DNA of 34,113 bases from Nevskia soli (GTDB taxonomy: Bacteria; Acidobacteriota; Terriglobia; Bryobacterales; Bryobacteraceae): assembly GCF_903970205.1 (NCBI RefSeq), contig NZ_CAJCHS010000045.1:1-34113 (forward strand). The letters are read 5' to 3'. The translations under genes and the position numbers were made by a program. The notes below the pieces were generated by a model that saw only the letters and a program-made list of their open reading frames with translations, did no database searches and was not told the DNA's origin. Below, one piece after another: positions 1 to 7,578 of this stretch; positions within the stretch are counted from its first letter, which is position 1, and every line of letters starts with the position of its first letter.

Positions 1-24
1 AGTTGGGCATGACCCGTCGGTTCA

Positions 25-52
25 CACTCCGAGCCCGACCGAAAGGGAGGGT
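25..52 (+). repeat. Intergenic repeat, type A, copy 1
   Basis: This 28-base segment is identical to 4993-5020. Its core reads GAGCCCGACCGAAAGGGAGG. The flanking bases of the two copies do not match, so the repeat unit is sharply bounded. It lies upstream of the U32 gene. The core resembles the longer type B repeats at 25925, 30451 and 33492, which carry CGACGGNNANGGAGCGGT at the equivalent place. A shortened match (CGACCGAAAGGG) lies at 6708-6719. I read it as a dispersed intergenic element; its function is unknown. Confidence 0.8.
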
Positions 53-70
53 CGTCCGCCGGCAGCTGAG

Positions 71-98
71 TTGACCCTAGACAGACCGCGTCACAATA
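71..98 (+). promoter_or_regulatory. Candidate sigma70-type promoter for the U32 gene
   Basis: TTGACC at 71-76 is a good -35 match. CACAAT at 92-97 (or ACAATA at 93-98) follows after 15-16 bases and is a weaker -10. The start codon at 118 would then have a leader of only about 15 bases. This rests on motif matching alone. Confidence 0.3.
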
Positions 99-117
99 GA
101 AATAGCTGCCGCCTCGA

Positions 118-2637
118 ATGAATCGAACAAAGAAGCCTGAAGTCATGAGCCCGGCCGGGTACTGGCCGCAACTACGCGCGGCCGTGGAAGCCGGCGCGGA
201 CGCGGTTTACTTCGGGCTGAAGCACTTCACCGCACGGGCGAAGGTCGGGTTCGAGCCCTCGGAGTTGCCCGAAGTGATGCGAACCCTACATCAGCGCGGC
301 GTGCGCGGCTTCGTCACGTTCAACACGCTGGTGTTCGAGCATGAGCTGAACGAGGCGGCGCGCGCGGTCGAAGAAATCGCGCGTGCGGGCGCGGATGCGC
401 TGATCATCCAGGACCTCGGGATCGCGAAGCTGGCGCGTGAGATCGCACCCGATATCGAGATCCACGCGAGCACGCAGATGAGCATTACGGACACCGCGGG
501 GGTGGCCTTCGCGCGGTCGCTGGGTGTGGATCGGGTGACGCTGGCGCGCGAGTTGTCGCTTGCCGAGATTCGCGCGATCGCCAGTCAGATCGCGTGCGAG
601 TTGGAAGTGTTTGTCCATGGCGCGTTGTGTGTTTCGTATTCCGGGCAGTGTTTTTCTTCCGAAGCCTGGGGAGGAAGGAGCGCGAATCGCGGCCAGTGCG
701 CGCAGGCTTGCCGGTTGCCTTACGAGTTGGTGGTGGACGGGCGCGTCGAGCCCCTGGCCGATGCGCGGTATCTGCTCTCGCCGGGCGACCTGTACGCACT
801 GGAGCAGGTTCCGGAGCTAGTCGATATCGGCGTCAGCGCGCTGAAGATAGAAGGCCGGTATAAGGACGCTGCGTACGTGGCGCTGACGACCGCGGCTTAC
901 CGCAAAGCCGTCGACCAGGCGTGGGCGGGGCGCGCCGTCGCGCTTGAACCGATCGAGAAACTGCGGCTGGAGCAGGTTTATTCGCGCGGACTCGGACCGC
1001 ATTTCATGAGCGGGACGAACCATCAGAAGGTGGTGGAAGGACGCGCGCCCCGCCATCGAGGCTTGTTGATGGGGCGCGTGACGCGGGTTGGAAACGATAG
1101 CGTGACCATCGCGTCTGTCGGTGAAGCGGCTTCGATTGCGCCGTTGAAGCCGGGTGATGGCGTCGTGTTCGATGCGGCGGACTGGCGGAGTCCGCAAGAG
1201 CGTGAAGAAGGCGGCCGCATCTTTGAACGGACCGAGCGACGCGACGGGGAGATTGAGCTGCGCTTCGGCAATGGCGCGATCCGGCTGGATCGCGTACGTG
1301 CCGGAGATCTGATCTGGCGCACCGACGACCCGGACGTGGATCGTGCGGTTCGGCCGATTACCGAGGCAACGGCGCCGGTCCATCGCCAACGCGTTTCGGT
1401 GAAGGTTGTCGCGCGCGAAGGGCAATCGCTGCGGACCGAGTGGAGACTGGACCGCCATCCTTCGGTTTGCGTCACAGTCGAATCGGCGCAGCCGCTGGGA
1501 GTTGCGCAGAATCGCGCGCTGACTGTCGAGCTGTTACGGGAGCAATTCGCGCGCCTTGGCAATACCGCTTATGAGCTGTCGGAGATCGATCTCGATCGAA
1601 GCGGATCGCCCTTCGCGCCTGCTTCGTTATTGAATCCGCTTCGACGGGAAGCGGTGGAACGATTGCAGGAGGCGCAAACGCGATCAAATGTCGGGGCGGT
1701 CCGGGCGGCTGACGCGATTGCGGAGAAAGCGCTGCGAAACGTGGCTTCGAAAGCGCCGTTGCTGGGCCGCTCCGAATTGCACTTGCTCGTACGAACGCCG
1801 GGACAGCTCGCCGCGGCGATGGAACTAAGTCCGGCGAGCATCACGCTGGATTATCTCGATCTGTATGGCTTGCGCCCGTCTGCTGAACGCCTTCGGGCGA
1901 GCGCGATCGAGTTGCGCGTTGCCACGCCGCGTGTTCTAAAGCCGGGCGAGGAGAAGATACTCAATTTTCTGCTGAGTCTCGATTGCGCGTTGCTCGTGCG
2001 CGGCTCCGGAATGGTGGAGCAATTGGCAGCAACCGCGCACCGCATGTTGATTGGCGATTTCAGCCTGAACACGGCCAATTCGCTCACCGCCCAAGTCTTA
2101 TCCGAAAGCGGTTTCGCGCGGCTGACTCCCAGTCACGATCTGAACGCCGCGCAGATTTCCGAACTTGCCGGCCGGATCGGACCGGGACGCCTGGAGGTGG
2201 TTGCGTACCAGCATCTGCCTGTATTCCACACCGAGCATTGCGTGTTCTGCCGGTTTCTTTCGACCGGCACGAGCTATCGGGATTGCGGTCGTCCCTGCGA
2301 AACGCATGAAGTCGGATTGCGCGATGAACAGGGTCGCGTGCATCCCGTGATTGCCGATGTCGGCTGCCGCAATACGGTGTTCGGAGCCGAGGCGCAGGAT
2401 GCCAGCCTGTATCTAGACGTGTGGCGTGAGGCCGGTATCCGGCATTATCGGCTGGAGTTCGCGCACGAATCGGATGCGGAGGTTCGTCACGTTGCCGGCG
2501 CGTGGAAGGAAGCTCTGGCCGGCCGAATCACGTCGACCGAGCTGCGCGCGCGGCTAAAAGCGGCAACCTCCGATGGCACAACGGAAGGCAGCCTGTTTGT
2601 CCCGGAGGGCTGGGCACACCTTCCGGTCCTGCAATAG
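118..2637 (+). CDS. Peptidase U32 family protein (RlhA/YdcP-like, long form)
   Basis: This 839-residue protein opens with the U32 TIM-barrel pattern (MSPAGYWPQLRAAVEAGADAVYFG). The U32 signature lies around residues 164-198: EVFVHGALCVSYSGQC, then RGQCAQAC, giving cysteines 171, 178, 194 and 198. A second cysteine cluster (HCVFC at about 707-711, then DCGRPC) lies in the C-terminal part. In characterised relatives such as E. coli RlhA and the ubiquinone-hydroxylation proteins UbiU/UbiV, conserved cysteines hold an Fe-S cluster. RlhA hydroxylates 23S rRNA C2501. The protein is longer than E. coli RlhA (about 650 residues), consistent with the inserted DUF3656-type middle region in many U32 members. 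The family name 'peptidase' is historical and proteolysis should not be assumed. rRNA or tRNA modification is the likely role, but the substrate cannot be read from the sequence. It converges with the regulator at 2663 across 25 bases. Confidence 0.88.
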   Translation: MNRTKKPEVMSPAGYWPQLRAAVEAGADAVYFGLKHFTARAKVGFEPSELPEVMRTLHQRGVRGFVTFNTLVFEHELNEAARAVEEIARAGADALIIQDLGIAKLAREIAPDIEIHASTQMSITDTAGVAFARSLGVDRVTLARELSLAEIRAIASQIACELEVFVHGALCVSYSGQCFSSEAWGGRSANRGQCAQACRLPYELVVDGRVEPLADARYLLSPGDLYALEQVPELVDIGVSALKIEGRYKDAAYVALTTAAYRKAVDQAWAGRAVALEPIEKLRLEQVYSRGLGPHFMSGTNHQKVVEGRAPRHRGLLMGRVTRVGNDSVTIASVGEAASIAPLKPGDGVVFDAADWRSPQEREEGGRIFERTERRDGEIELRFGNGAIRLDRVRAGDLIWRTDDPDVDRAVRPITEATAPVHRQRVSVKVVAREGQSLRTEWRLDRHPSVCVTVESAQPLGVAQNRALTVELLREQFARLGNTAYELSEIDLDRSGSPFAPASLLNPLRREAVERLQEAQTRSNVGAVRAADAIAEKALRNVASKAPLLGRSELHLLVRTPGQLAAAMELSPASITLDYLDLYGLRPSAERLRASAIELRVATPRVLKPGEEKILNFLLSLDCALLVRGSGMVEQLAATAHRMLIGDFSLNTANSLTAQVLSESGFARLTPSHDLNAAQISELAGRIGPGRLEVVAYQHLPVFHTEHCVFCRFLSTGTSYRDCGRPCETHEVGLRDEQGRVHPVIADVGCRNTVFGAEAQDASLYLDVWREAGIRHYRLEFAHESDAEVRHVAGAWKEALAGRITSTELRARLKAATSDGTTEGSLFVPEGWAHLPVLQ

Positions 2638-2662
2638 GTCAATCGACGCTCTCGTTCGGCAT

Positions 2663-3319
2663 TCAGGACGCTAGCGATAACCGGACGATCTTCTTTTGAA
2701 ACGCATAGTGGACGAGCTGCGCTTTGTTGTGGATATTCAGCTTCCGCATCAGGTTGAACTTATGAGCCTCAACGGTCTTCGGACTTACGCTCAATAGTGC
2801 GGCGCACGCCCTCACCGAGTGACCTTCAGCGAGAAGCTTCAGTATTTCGCGTTCGCGCCGGGTCAACTCGGTGGTCCGCTGCGTATCTTTGCCCGATCGA
2901 ACCCGCCAGCCATCCACGAACCGCGAGAGCGCGGCAGGCGGCAAGTAGGTTTCTCCATTGGCGATTTGTCGAACCGCCGCCGTGAATTCTTGCACGGTGC
3001 TTTCGGACGGCAGGAGCCCCGCCGCGCCGGAGTGCATACAGTCGACAACCGCCTCTTCATCACTGATCGCGGACAGGAAGAGAACACGAGCGGAAGGAAT
3101 GCTGCGGACGAGTTCGCGCGCCGCGTCAATGGAGTTCGAACCGGCCATATTCGCTTCGAGTACAACCACGTCCGGTTGATGTTGATCGGCGAGCGATAGA
3201 CTCTCGCGAGCGTCGGCGGTCTCGGCTACAACACAGAAATCGGACTCATTCTCGAGCAATGATTTCAGTCCTTCTCTAAATAGGCGGAACGAGTGAATGA
3301 GCAGAATGCGGGTTCGCAC
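2663..3319 (-). CDS. NarL/FixJ-type regulator with a degenerate receiver domain
   Basis: The N-terminal ~120 residues have the response-regulator fold. The C-terminus is a LuxR-type helix-turn-helix (LTRREREILKLLAEGHS, then SVSPKTVEAHKFNLMRKL). The phosphorylation site is broken. The usual Asp-Asp pair after the first strand is His-Ser (residues 9-10, counted from the GTG). The phospho-acceptor position in DVVVLEANM is Glu55. The switch Lys near GAAGLLPSES is absent. An Asp-to-Glu change can mimic phosphorylation in some regulators, so this protein may be constitutively active or controlled in another way. I choose the GTG at 3319 because AAGGAGG (3326-3332) precedes it by 6 bases. A TTG two codons upstream abuts that Shine-Dalgarno sequence and is unlikely. 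No histidine kinase gene lies nearby. Target genes are unknown. Confidence 0.85.
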   Translation of the reverse strand: MRTRILLIHSFRLFREGLKSLLENESDFCVVAETADARESLSLADQHQPDVVVLEANMAGSNSIDAARELVRSIPSARVLFLSAISDEEAVVDCMHSGAAGLLPSESTVQEFTAAVRQIANGETYLPPAALSRFVDGWRVRSGKDTQRTTELTRREREILKLLAEGHSVRACAALLSVSPKTVEAHKFNLMRKLNIHNKAQLVHYAFQKKIVRLSLAS

Positions 3320-3381
3320 GGTCAACCTCCTTGGCAGTTCTTTCGGAGGAATGCGACGAAAAGTTTAGGGCGAGGCGTCAG

Positions 3382-3413
3382 CCCAGCGAACAAACCCAGC
3401 TGATCAACCCAGC
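3382..3413. repeat. Three CCCAGC words at 13-base spacing over the gatB stop
   Basis: CCCAGC occurs at 3382, 3395 and 3408 with exact 13-base spacing. The spacer bases are partly conserved (GAACAAA, TGATCAA). The last copy lies in the final codons of gatB. It is probably a small local duplication. Confidence 0.5.
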
Positions 3414-4882
3414 TTGCGCTTGAAAATCTCGTTCAGGGTACCCGGGTTCGCCTGCCCGCGCGACGCCTTCATCGCCTGGCCGACCAGGAAACCGAGGACC
3501 GCGGTCTTACCGGCGCGGTATTGCTCGACCTGCTTGCCATTCGCCGCGATTGTCTCCTCGACAATTCGCTCGATCGCGCCCGTATCGCTGATCTGTCGCA
3601 AACCTTCGCGGTCCATGATCGCGGCGGGCGCTTCGCCGGTCTCGAACATCCGGGGGAAGATCTCTTTGGCAAGTTTACCGGAAAGCTCCCCGGTCCCAAT
3701 CAGCTTCACCAACTCCCCCAGATGCTGCGCGGAGATCGGTGACTCAGTGATCTCCCTGCCCGCGGACTTCAGCATCCCGGAGAGATCGCCCATCACCCAG
3801 TTCGCCGTGTTTTTCGGGTCGCCGGACGCGGCGGCAGCCTGTTCAAAGTAGTCGCTGAGCGCGCGCGTAGCGGTAAGGACGTGAGCGTCGTAATCCCTCA
3901 GCCCGTAGGCCGCCGTGAAGCGGGCGCGGCGCGCCGCCGGGAGTTCCGGCATCGACTCGCGGACGCCGTTCAGCCAGGCATCGGACAACGTCAGCGGAAC
4001 CAAATCCGGCTCGGGGAAATACCGATAATCGTGCGCCTGCTCTTTGGAGCGCATGCCCACCGTCTCGCCGGTATCCGAGTTGTAGAGCCGCGTTTCCTGC
4101 ATCACGCGGCCGCCACTCTCGATCAACGCGATCTGACGCGATATCTCGTAATCCAGCGCGAGTTTCAGAAAGCGGAACGAGTTCAGATTCTTGACCTCCG
4201 CTTTCGTGCCGAACTTTTCGGCGCCGCGCAGACGCACGGACACGTTGGCGTCACAGCGCAGTTGGCCCTTTTCCATGTCGCATTCCGACACTTCAACGAA
4301 CTGCAGCACCTGCTTGACGATGGTCAGATAGGCGTAAGCTTCTTCCGAGGTGCGCATATCGGGCTCACTCACGATTTCAATGAGCGGCGCGCCGGATCGA
4401 TTGATATCGACGTAGGAGTAGCGGTCGGAATCGCGGAAACCGTCGTGGATACTCTTTCCGGCATCGTCTTCCATGTGAACGCGCGTGACACCGATCTCTT
4501 TGGCAACGCCGTCCACGTCAATCTCGACGCGGCCATGTTCCGCCAAGGGCTCATCGTATTGCGAAATCTGGTAGCCCTTGGGAAGGTCCGGATAGAAGTA
4601 GTTCTTGCGCGCGAAACGGGACAGCGAATTGACCTGGCATCCCAGCGCGACTGCGGCTTTCACCGCCAGTTCGACAGCCTTCCGATTCAGAACGGGAAGC
4701 GCTCCGGGCATTCCCAGACAGACCGGGCAGACGTGCGTGTTGGGAGGCGCCCCGAACTCAAGCGGACAGCCGCAGAAAATCTTGGTGCGCGTCCCGAGCT
4801 GGACGTGAACTTCCAGACCGATGACCGGTTCGTATTTGGCGAGAATGGCGGCTGAAGGCGAATCGAGTAAGGCTGCGGACAT
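3404..4882 (-). CDS. gatB: Asp-tRNA(Asn)/Glu-tRNA(Gln) amidotransferase subunit B
   Basis: This 492-residue protein has the full GatB architecture. The N-terminal catalytic part begins YEPVIGLEVHVQLGTRTKIFCGCP and includes CPVCLGMPGALPVLN and FARKNYFYPDLPKGYQISQYD. A helical linker follows, then the C-terminal YqeY-like tail ending in GQAMKASRGQANPGTLNEIFKRKL. With GatA and GatC it transamidates mischarged Glu-tRNA(Gln) or Asp-tRNA(Asn) in the cytoplasm. GatB activates the tRNA-bound acid with ATP and binds the tRNA. Cysteines in the CGCP...CPVC region fit the zinc site of bacterial GatB. gatA and gatC are not adjacent here. No strong Shine-Dalgarno sequence precedes the ATG. The length is normal for the family. 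Confidence 0.97.
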   Translation of the reverse strand: MSAALLDSPSAAILAKYEPVIGLEVHVQLGTRTKIFCGCPLEFGAPPNTHVCPVCLGMPGALPVLNRKAVELAVKAAVALGCQVNSLSRFARKNYFYPDLPKGYQISQYDEPLAEHGRVEIDVDGVAKEIGVTRVHMEDDAGKSIHDGFRDSDRYSYVDINRSGAPLIEIVSEPDMRTSEEAYAYLTIVKQVLQFVEVSECDMEKGQLRCDANVSVRLRGAEKFGTKAEVKNLNSFRFLKLALDYEISRQIALIESGGRVMQETRLYNSDTGETVGMRSKEQAHDYRYFPEPDLVPLTLSDAWLNGVRESMPELPAARRARFTAAYGLRDYDAHVLTATRALSDYFEQAAAASGDPKNTANWVMGDLSGMLKSAGREITESPISAQHLGELVKLIGTGELSGKLAKEIFPRMFETGEAPAAIMDREGLRQISDTGAIERIVEETIAANGKQVEQYRAGKTAVLGFLVGQAMKASRGQANPGTLNEIFKRKLG

Positions 4883-4992
4883 CGGTAAAAGTTTAACGCG
4901 AACGCGCAGTGATTCGGCTTCTTGCGTGCGCCTATGTAATTTGGACTACCCGTTCGTTTCACAACCAAAGATGAAAAGGGTCCGTACAGCCC

Positions 4993-5020
4993 CACTCCGA
5001 GCCCGACCGAAAGGGAGGGT
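4993..5020 (+). repeat. Intergenic repeat, type A, copy 2
   Basis: This is identical over 28 bases to 25-52 and in the same orientation. It lies between the start of gatB and the end of the HNH gene, which are transcribed in the same direction. It is followed at once by a run of inverted repeats (5038-5096), so the whole spacer may act as one structured element. Confidence 0.8.
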
Positions 5021-5037
5021 ATCCTGGCGGAACGGCG

Positions 5038-5096
5038 TATGTGGGCGACATTTTCGAGGGAGCCTCTTGGCTCCGCACATAGCCGGGGAGTCCGGC
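5038..5096. repeat. Tandem hairpins in the HNH-gatB spacer
   Basis: GGAGCC at 5059-5064 pairs with GGCTCC at 5069-5074 around a TCTT loop. An outer TATGTG (5038-5043) matches CACATA (5076-5081). A second hairpin pairs GCCGG (5082-5086) with CCGGC (5092-5096). On the minus strand the first hairpin lies downstream of the HNH stop, but no U-tract follows it, so it is not a classical intrinsic terminator. It may be a processing or transcription-end structure, or part of the repeat element beside it. Confidence 0.55.
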
Positions 5097-5139
5097 GATA
5101 AGTAACTACTGGCGCCGCGTAAGCGAGTTTGGTCCGAAC

Positions 5140-5691
5140 TTACTCGAACTGCGCGGGCGTGTGGTCGTAGAAAAGGTACTTACGCCATTGGTCGTCGCCC
5201 TTCCCCAGCAGGCGCATCAGGTGACGGCTGGTGTGGAGACTAAAAGGACGCGGCTGCCGGGTCAACTTCATCCCGGCTTCCTCGGGGGTGCGGTTGCCCT
5301 TGCGGTTATTGCAGCGGTGGCAGCAGGCGACCAGGTTTTCCCATGTCGATTCGCCGGAGCGCGAGCGGGGAATCACGTGGTCGAGAGTCATTTCCGCCGA
5401 CGGCAGCGTCTTGTGGCAGTACTGACAGGTGTAGCGGTCGCGCATCAGAATGTTCTTGCGTGAAAGGGCGCGCGTCTGGTGCGGGATGCGGCGGTATTCG
5501 AGCAGCCGGATCACCGACGGAAGCTTGAGCGAACGGCGCGACGAATGAATAGAATGCGTCGAAACTTCTTCCGCCGACGCCACGCCTTTCAACACCAACA
5601 CGAGCGCACGTCGCGCCGCGCAGATGTTGATCGGCTCATAGCTCGCGTTTAACACGAGCACCGGTTTTTGCAGTCTGGTCGAAGTAGCCAT
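5140..5691 (-). CDS. HNH endonuclease domain protein
   Basis: This 183-residue protein belongs to the widespread stand-alone HNH family. It begins with the typical stretch [20 protein letters not shown]. The HNH module runs over about residues 86-140. Cysteines 89 and 92 (CQYC) and 124 and 127 (CCHRC) are the likely zinc ligands. The catalytic Asp-His lies in [12 protein letters not shown] at residues 104-105, followed by ENLVACC and CNNRKGNR. I use the ATG at 5691 because the conserved family N-terminus starts there; it leaves 4 bases after the comF stop codon. An upstream in-frame start at 5754 would overlap comF. With comF it probably forms a small operon. The biological role of this family is not settled. 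Nothing nearby suggests an intron, phage or restriction cassette. Confidence 0.88.
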   Translation of the reverse strand: MATSTRLQKPVLVLNASYEPINICAARRALVLVLKGVASAEEVSTHSIHSSRRSLKLPSVIRLLEYRRIPHQTRALSRKNILMRDRYTCQYCHKTLPSAEMTLDHVIPRSRSGESTWENLVACCHRCNNRKGNRTPEEAGMKLTRQPRPFSLHTSRHLMRLLGKGDDQWRKYLFYDHTPAQFE

Positions 5692-5695
5692 TTGT

Positions 5696-6475
5696 CTATC
5701 CAGGAGCCCCCGTTGGATTTTCATTCGGAATGTCGGTGTGGCGGCGATCGACACGCGCCAGAGTCAAAAGTACGACCGATCGCGCCCCGGCTTGTTTTAA
5801 CGCGACAGCGCAAGCGCCCGCGGTGGCGCCGGTTGTGAAAACATCGTCAATCAGAAGTACGCGGCGGCCGGCGAGGCGTTTCGCGTGGCGCGCAACGAAT
5901 ACGCTCTCCATATTGCGCTGCCGCTCGGTATGAGTAAGCCCGGCTTGCGGCGGGGTGCGCTGAACGCGCGCGAGTCCGGCGACTACCGGGACGCGTCGCG
6001 CGCGGGCGACCTTACGGGCGAGGCGTTCGGCCTGATTGAAGCCGCGCGACCATTGCCGCGTCCAGTGCATCGGTACGGGGACCACCACGTCGACAACTTC
6101 ATCGATGGGTAGGGCGGAAGCGATCATGCGGCCGAGCGGACGTGCGAGCGCGATCATTCGGCGGTACTTAAAAAGGTGGATCAGTTCACGCAGCCGGCTG
6201 TCATATGCGCCAAACGAGTAAGCCGCGTCAAATCCGCGGGCACACTCGCGGCAGACCGCGCAGCGGCCGGCTTCATCCAGCGACGAGGCGTCCACGAAGG
6301 GCGTCCGGCAGAGGGTGCAAAAATACTCGGCATCGAGCGGCTGGATGCCGGCGATACACGCACCGCAAACCGGATAACGAGTGATTTCGGTGAGAGTACG
6401 GTTACAAAGGCGGCAGTTATCGGGAAAAACGAGCGAAAAAAGAGCGTGAGGGATGGTTCGAAGGGTTCGGAAGAT
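5696..6475 (-). CDS. comF: ComF-family phosphoribosyltransferase-like protein, start uncertain
   Basis: The C-terminal part is a phosphoribosyltransferase fold with the PRPP-type motif [20 protein letters not shown] and the ComF hallmarks [27 protein letters not shown] and [16 protein letters not shown]. Upstream in the same frame is the expected N-terminal zinc-finger region with paired cysteines (CRLC, CGAC, CTLC, then CAVC). ComF is needed for DNA uptake and recombination in naturally competent bacteria, through interaction with DNA-processing proteins. The first ATG, GTG or TTG in frame is the GTG at 6295, which would cut off most of the finger. Between there and the in-frame stop near 6565 I find only unusual candidates, such as ATC at 6475 and ATT at 6550. 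The start given (6475) is a guess from homology to usual ComF N-termini. It is followed after 4 bases by the HNH gene. Confidence 0.82.
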   Translation of the reverse strand: MFRTLRTIPHALFSLVFPDNCRLCNRTLTEITRYPVCGACIAGIQPLDAEYFCTLCRTPFVDASSLDEAGRCAVCRECARGFDAAYSFGAYDSRLRELIHLFKYRRMIALARPLGRMIASALPIDEVVDVVVPVPMHWTRQWSRGFNQAERLARKVARARRVPVVAGLARVQRTPPQAGLTHTERQRNMESVFVARHAKRLAGRRVLLIDDVFTTGATAGACAVALKQAGARSVVLLTLARVDRRHTDIPNENPTGAPG

Positions 6476-6828
6476 CGGGGCCGGCGGGGAAGCCGTGACG
6501 CGATTAACCTGGAAGGCGCACCCCAGCGAACTCGCTCTTGCGGCTGAAATGGACGGGCCTGGTCATTGTTTCGAACACCTCGAAATCACCAAATCGTGCC
6601 AGTCTTACGTAAACCTTGAGTGTATTGCTCAAGAGCGAGCTTGTCAATTCTGCCGGCATTCTACGGACCACCGGCCTCGGGCTTTAGCGGCCGTTGTCAA
6701 ACCGGGACGACCGAAAGGGCCGAGGAAAACGGCTGGAATGTCGCGCTCCGGTTTCATTTCCGCTAGACTGTCTTTATAGCGCGAAGAGGCTCGATAGATT
6801 ACGAGCCCGGAGGGCCGACAAACTCAAG
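6476..6828. other. Divergent intergenic region, comF / bactofilin
   Basis: This 353-base spacer separates two divergent genes, so it must hold promoters for both; I cannot place either with confidence. It contains CGACCGAAAGGG at 6708-6719, a 12-base match to the core of the type A repeats. GGAGGG at 6809-6814 is a possible ribosome-binding site for the bactofilin, but it lies about 14 bases from the ATG. The extra codons of in-frame extensions upstream of 6829 show no recognisable homology. Confidence 0.5.
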
Positions 6829-7413
6829 ATGCCCATGTGGAACAAACGCCAGGAAGAGCCCACACCAGCGCCCCGGCCCGCTACGCCGGCAGCCAGCCCG
6901 GTAGCCGAGGTGAAGAAGGAGAGTACCGCCGTGTCGACGACGCCATTTCGTACCCCAGAACATAACAATCCAAGCAGTGGTAACCAGGCCAGTATCGGTA
7001 AAGCGGTAAAGATCAACGGCCAGATATTTTCTAAAGAAGACCTATATATTGACGGCGACGTGGAAGGGACGGTGGAATTGCACGAGAATAAGCTGACCAT
7101 CGGCCCGAATGGCCGGGTGCAGGCAGCCGTGCGGGCGCGGGAAGTGGTCGTGCTCGGAGCCATCCAGGGTAATGTCGAAGCGGCCGAGCGCATCGATATC
7201 CGGAAAGAAGCAAAGCTGGTGGGAGACATCAAGACCGCTCGGATTGTGATTGAGGACGGCGCCTATTTCAAGGGCAGCATTGACATCGTGAAGCATGATG
7301 CAAAGGTCGTCGCCGCGGCTCCCGCGCCGGTGCCCTCCGCGCCCGCGCCGCGCCCAGCGACGGTTCCGGGCGCCACCGTGTCCGCTGTCGCGTCCGGGGA
7401 CGCCAAGCGTTAA
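6829..7413 (+). CDS. Bactofilin family cytoskeletal protein
   Basis: This 194-residue protein has the bactofilin (DUF583) right-handed beta-helix core at about residues 56-153. It shows the regular short strands typical of the family: IGKAVKINGQIFSKEDLYID, GDVEGTVEL, GRVQAAVRAREVVVLG, GNVEAAERIDIRKEAKLVGD. Disordered Pro/Ala-rich tails flank the core (PTPAPRPATPAAS at the start, APAPVPSAPAPRPA at the end), as is usual. Bactofilins polymerise without nucleotide into filaments, often at the membrane. They position cell-wall, chromosome-segregation or appendage machinery, so a scaffold role is likely here; the partner is unknown. The start is ATG 6829 or the next ATG two codons later. An open frame continues upstream but looks non-conserved. 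No M23 peptidase gene, a frequent neighbour, is present. Confidence 0.93.
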   Translation: MPMWNKRQEEPTPAPRPATPAASPVAEVKKESTAVSTTPFRTPEHNNPSSGNQASIGKAVKINGQIFSKEDLYIDGDVEGTVELHENKLTIGPNGRVQAAVRAREVVVLGAIQGNVEAAERIDIRKEAKLVGDIKTARIVIEDGAYFKGSIDIVKHDAKVVAAAPAPVPSAPAPRPATVPGATVSAVASGDAKR

Positions 7414-7454
7414 GGCAACCTTCGAGGGCTATATCGCATCGTTGTTGTGAGTTA

Positions 7455-7559
7455 CTTGTTTCAGACCCGCTCGTTTCAGGCAAGCTTGTTTCAGTCAAGC
7501 TTGTTTCGGGAATGCTTGTTTCAGGCAAGCTTGTTTCGGGCAAGCTTGTTTCGGGAAAG
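7455..7559. repeat. Seven-unit 15-bp tandem array
   Basis: Seven consecutive 15-base units fill this interval exactly. They start at 7455, 7470, 7485, 7500, 7515, 7530 and 7545. The consensus is CTTGTTTC(A/G)GGCAAG, with 1-5 changes per unit; the first unit is the most diverged. The array ends 19 bases before the methyltransferase TTG start and begins 41 bases after the bactofilin stop. Because 15 is a multiple of three, the reverse strand stays open as repeated pentapeptides, but that frame overlaps real genes and has no independent support. It is a minisatellite-type locus that could vary in copy number between strains. Confidence 0.92.
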
Positions 7560-7578
7560 CTGAGGAAGACGCTCCACT

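Noticed and set aside
817-1458. A 213-codon minus-strand open frame
   Set aside because: It is antisense to the U32 gene and shows no domain.
3881-4855. A 324-codon plus-strand open frame
   Set aside because: It lies wholly antisense to gatB, has no start signal and no recognisable domain. GC-rich genes commonly leave such open antisense frames.
5140-5691. HNH gene as part of a mobile intron, phage or restriction island
   Set aside because: It belongs to a common stand-alone chromosomal family, is coupled to comF, and has no intron, integrase or methylase signs beside it.
7268-7543. Minus-strand frame with repeated PETSL-like pentapeptides
   Set aside because: The pentapeptides are a direct result of the 15-base DNA repeat. 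The frame runs into the bactofilin coding sequence and has no start support.
7455-7559. Possible CRISPR array
   Set aside because: The units are contiguous 15-mers with no unique spacers, and no cas gene is present.
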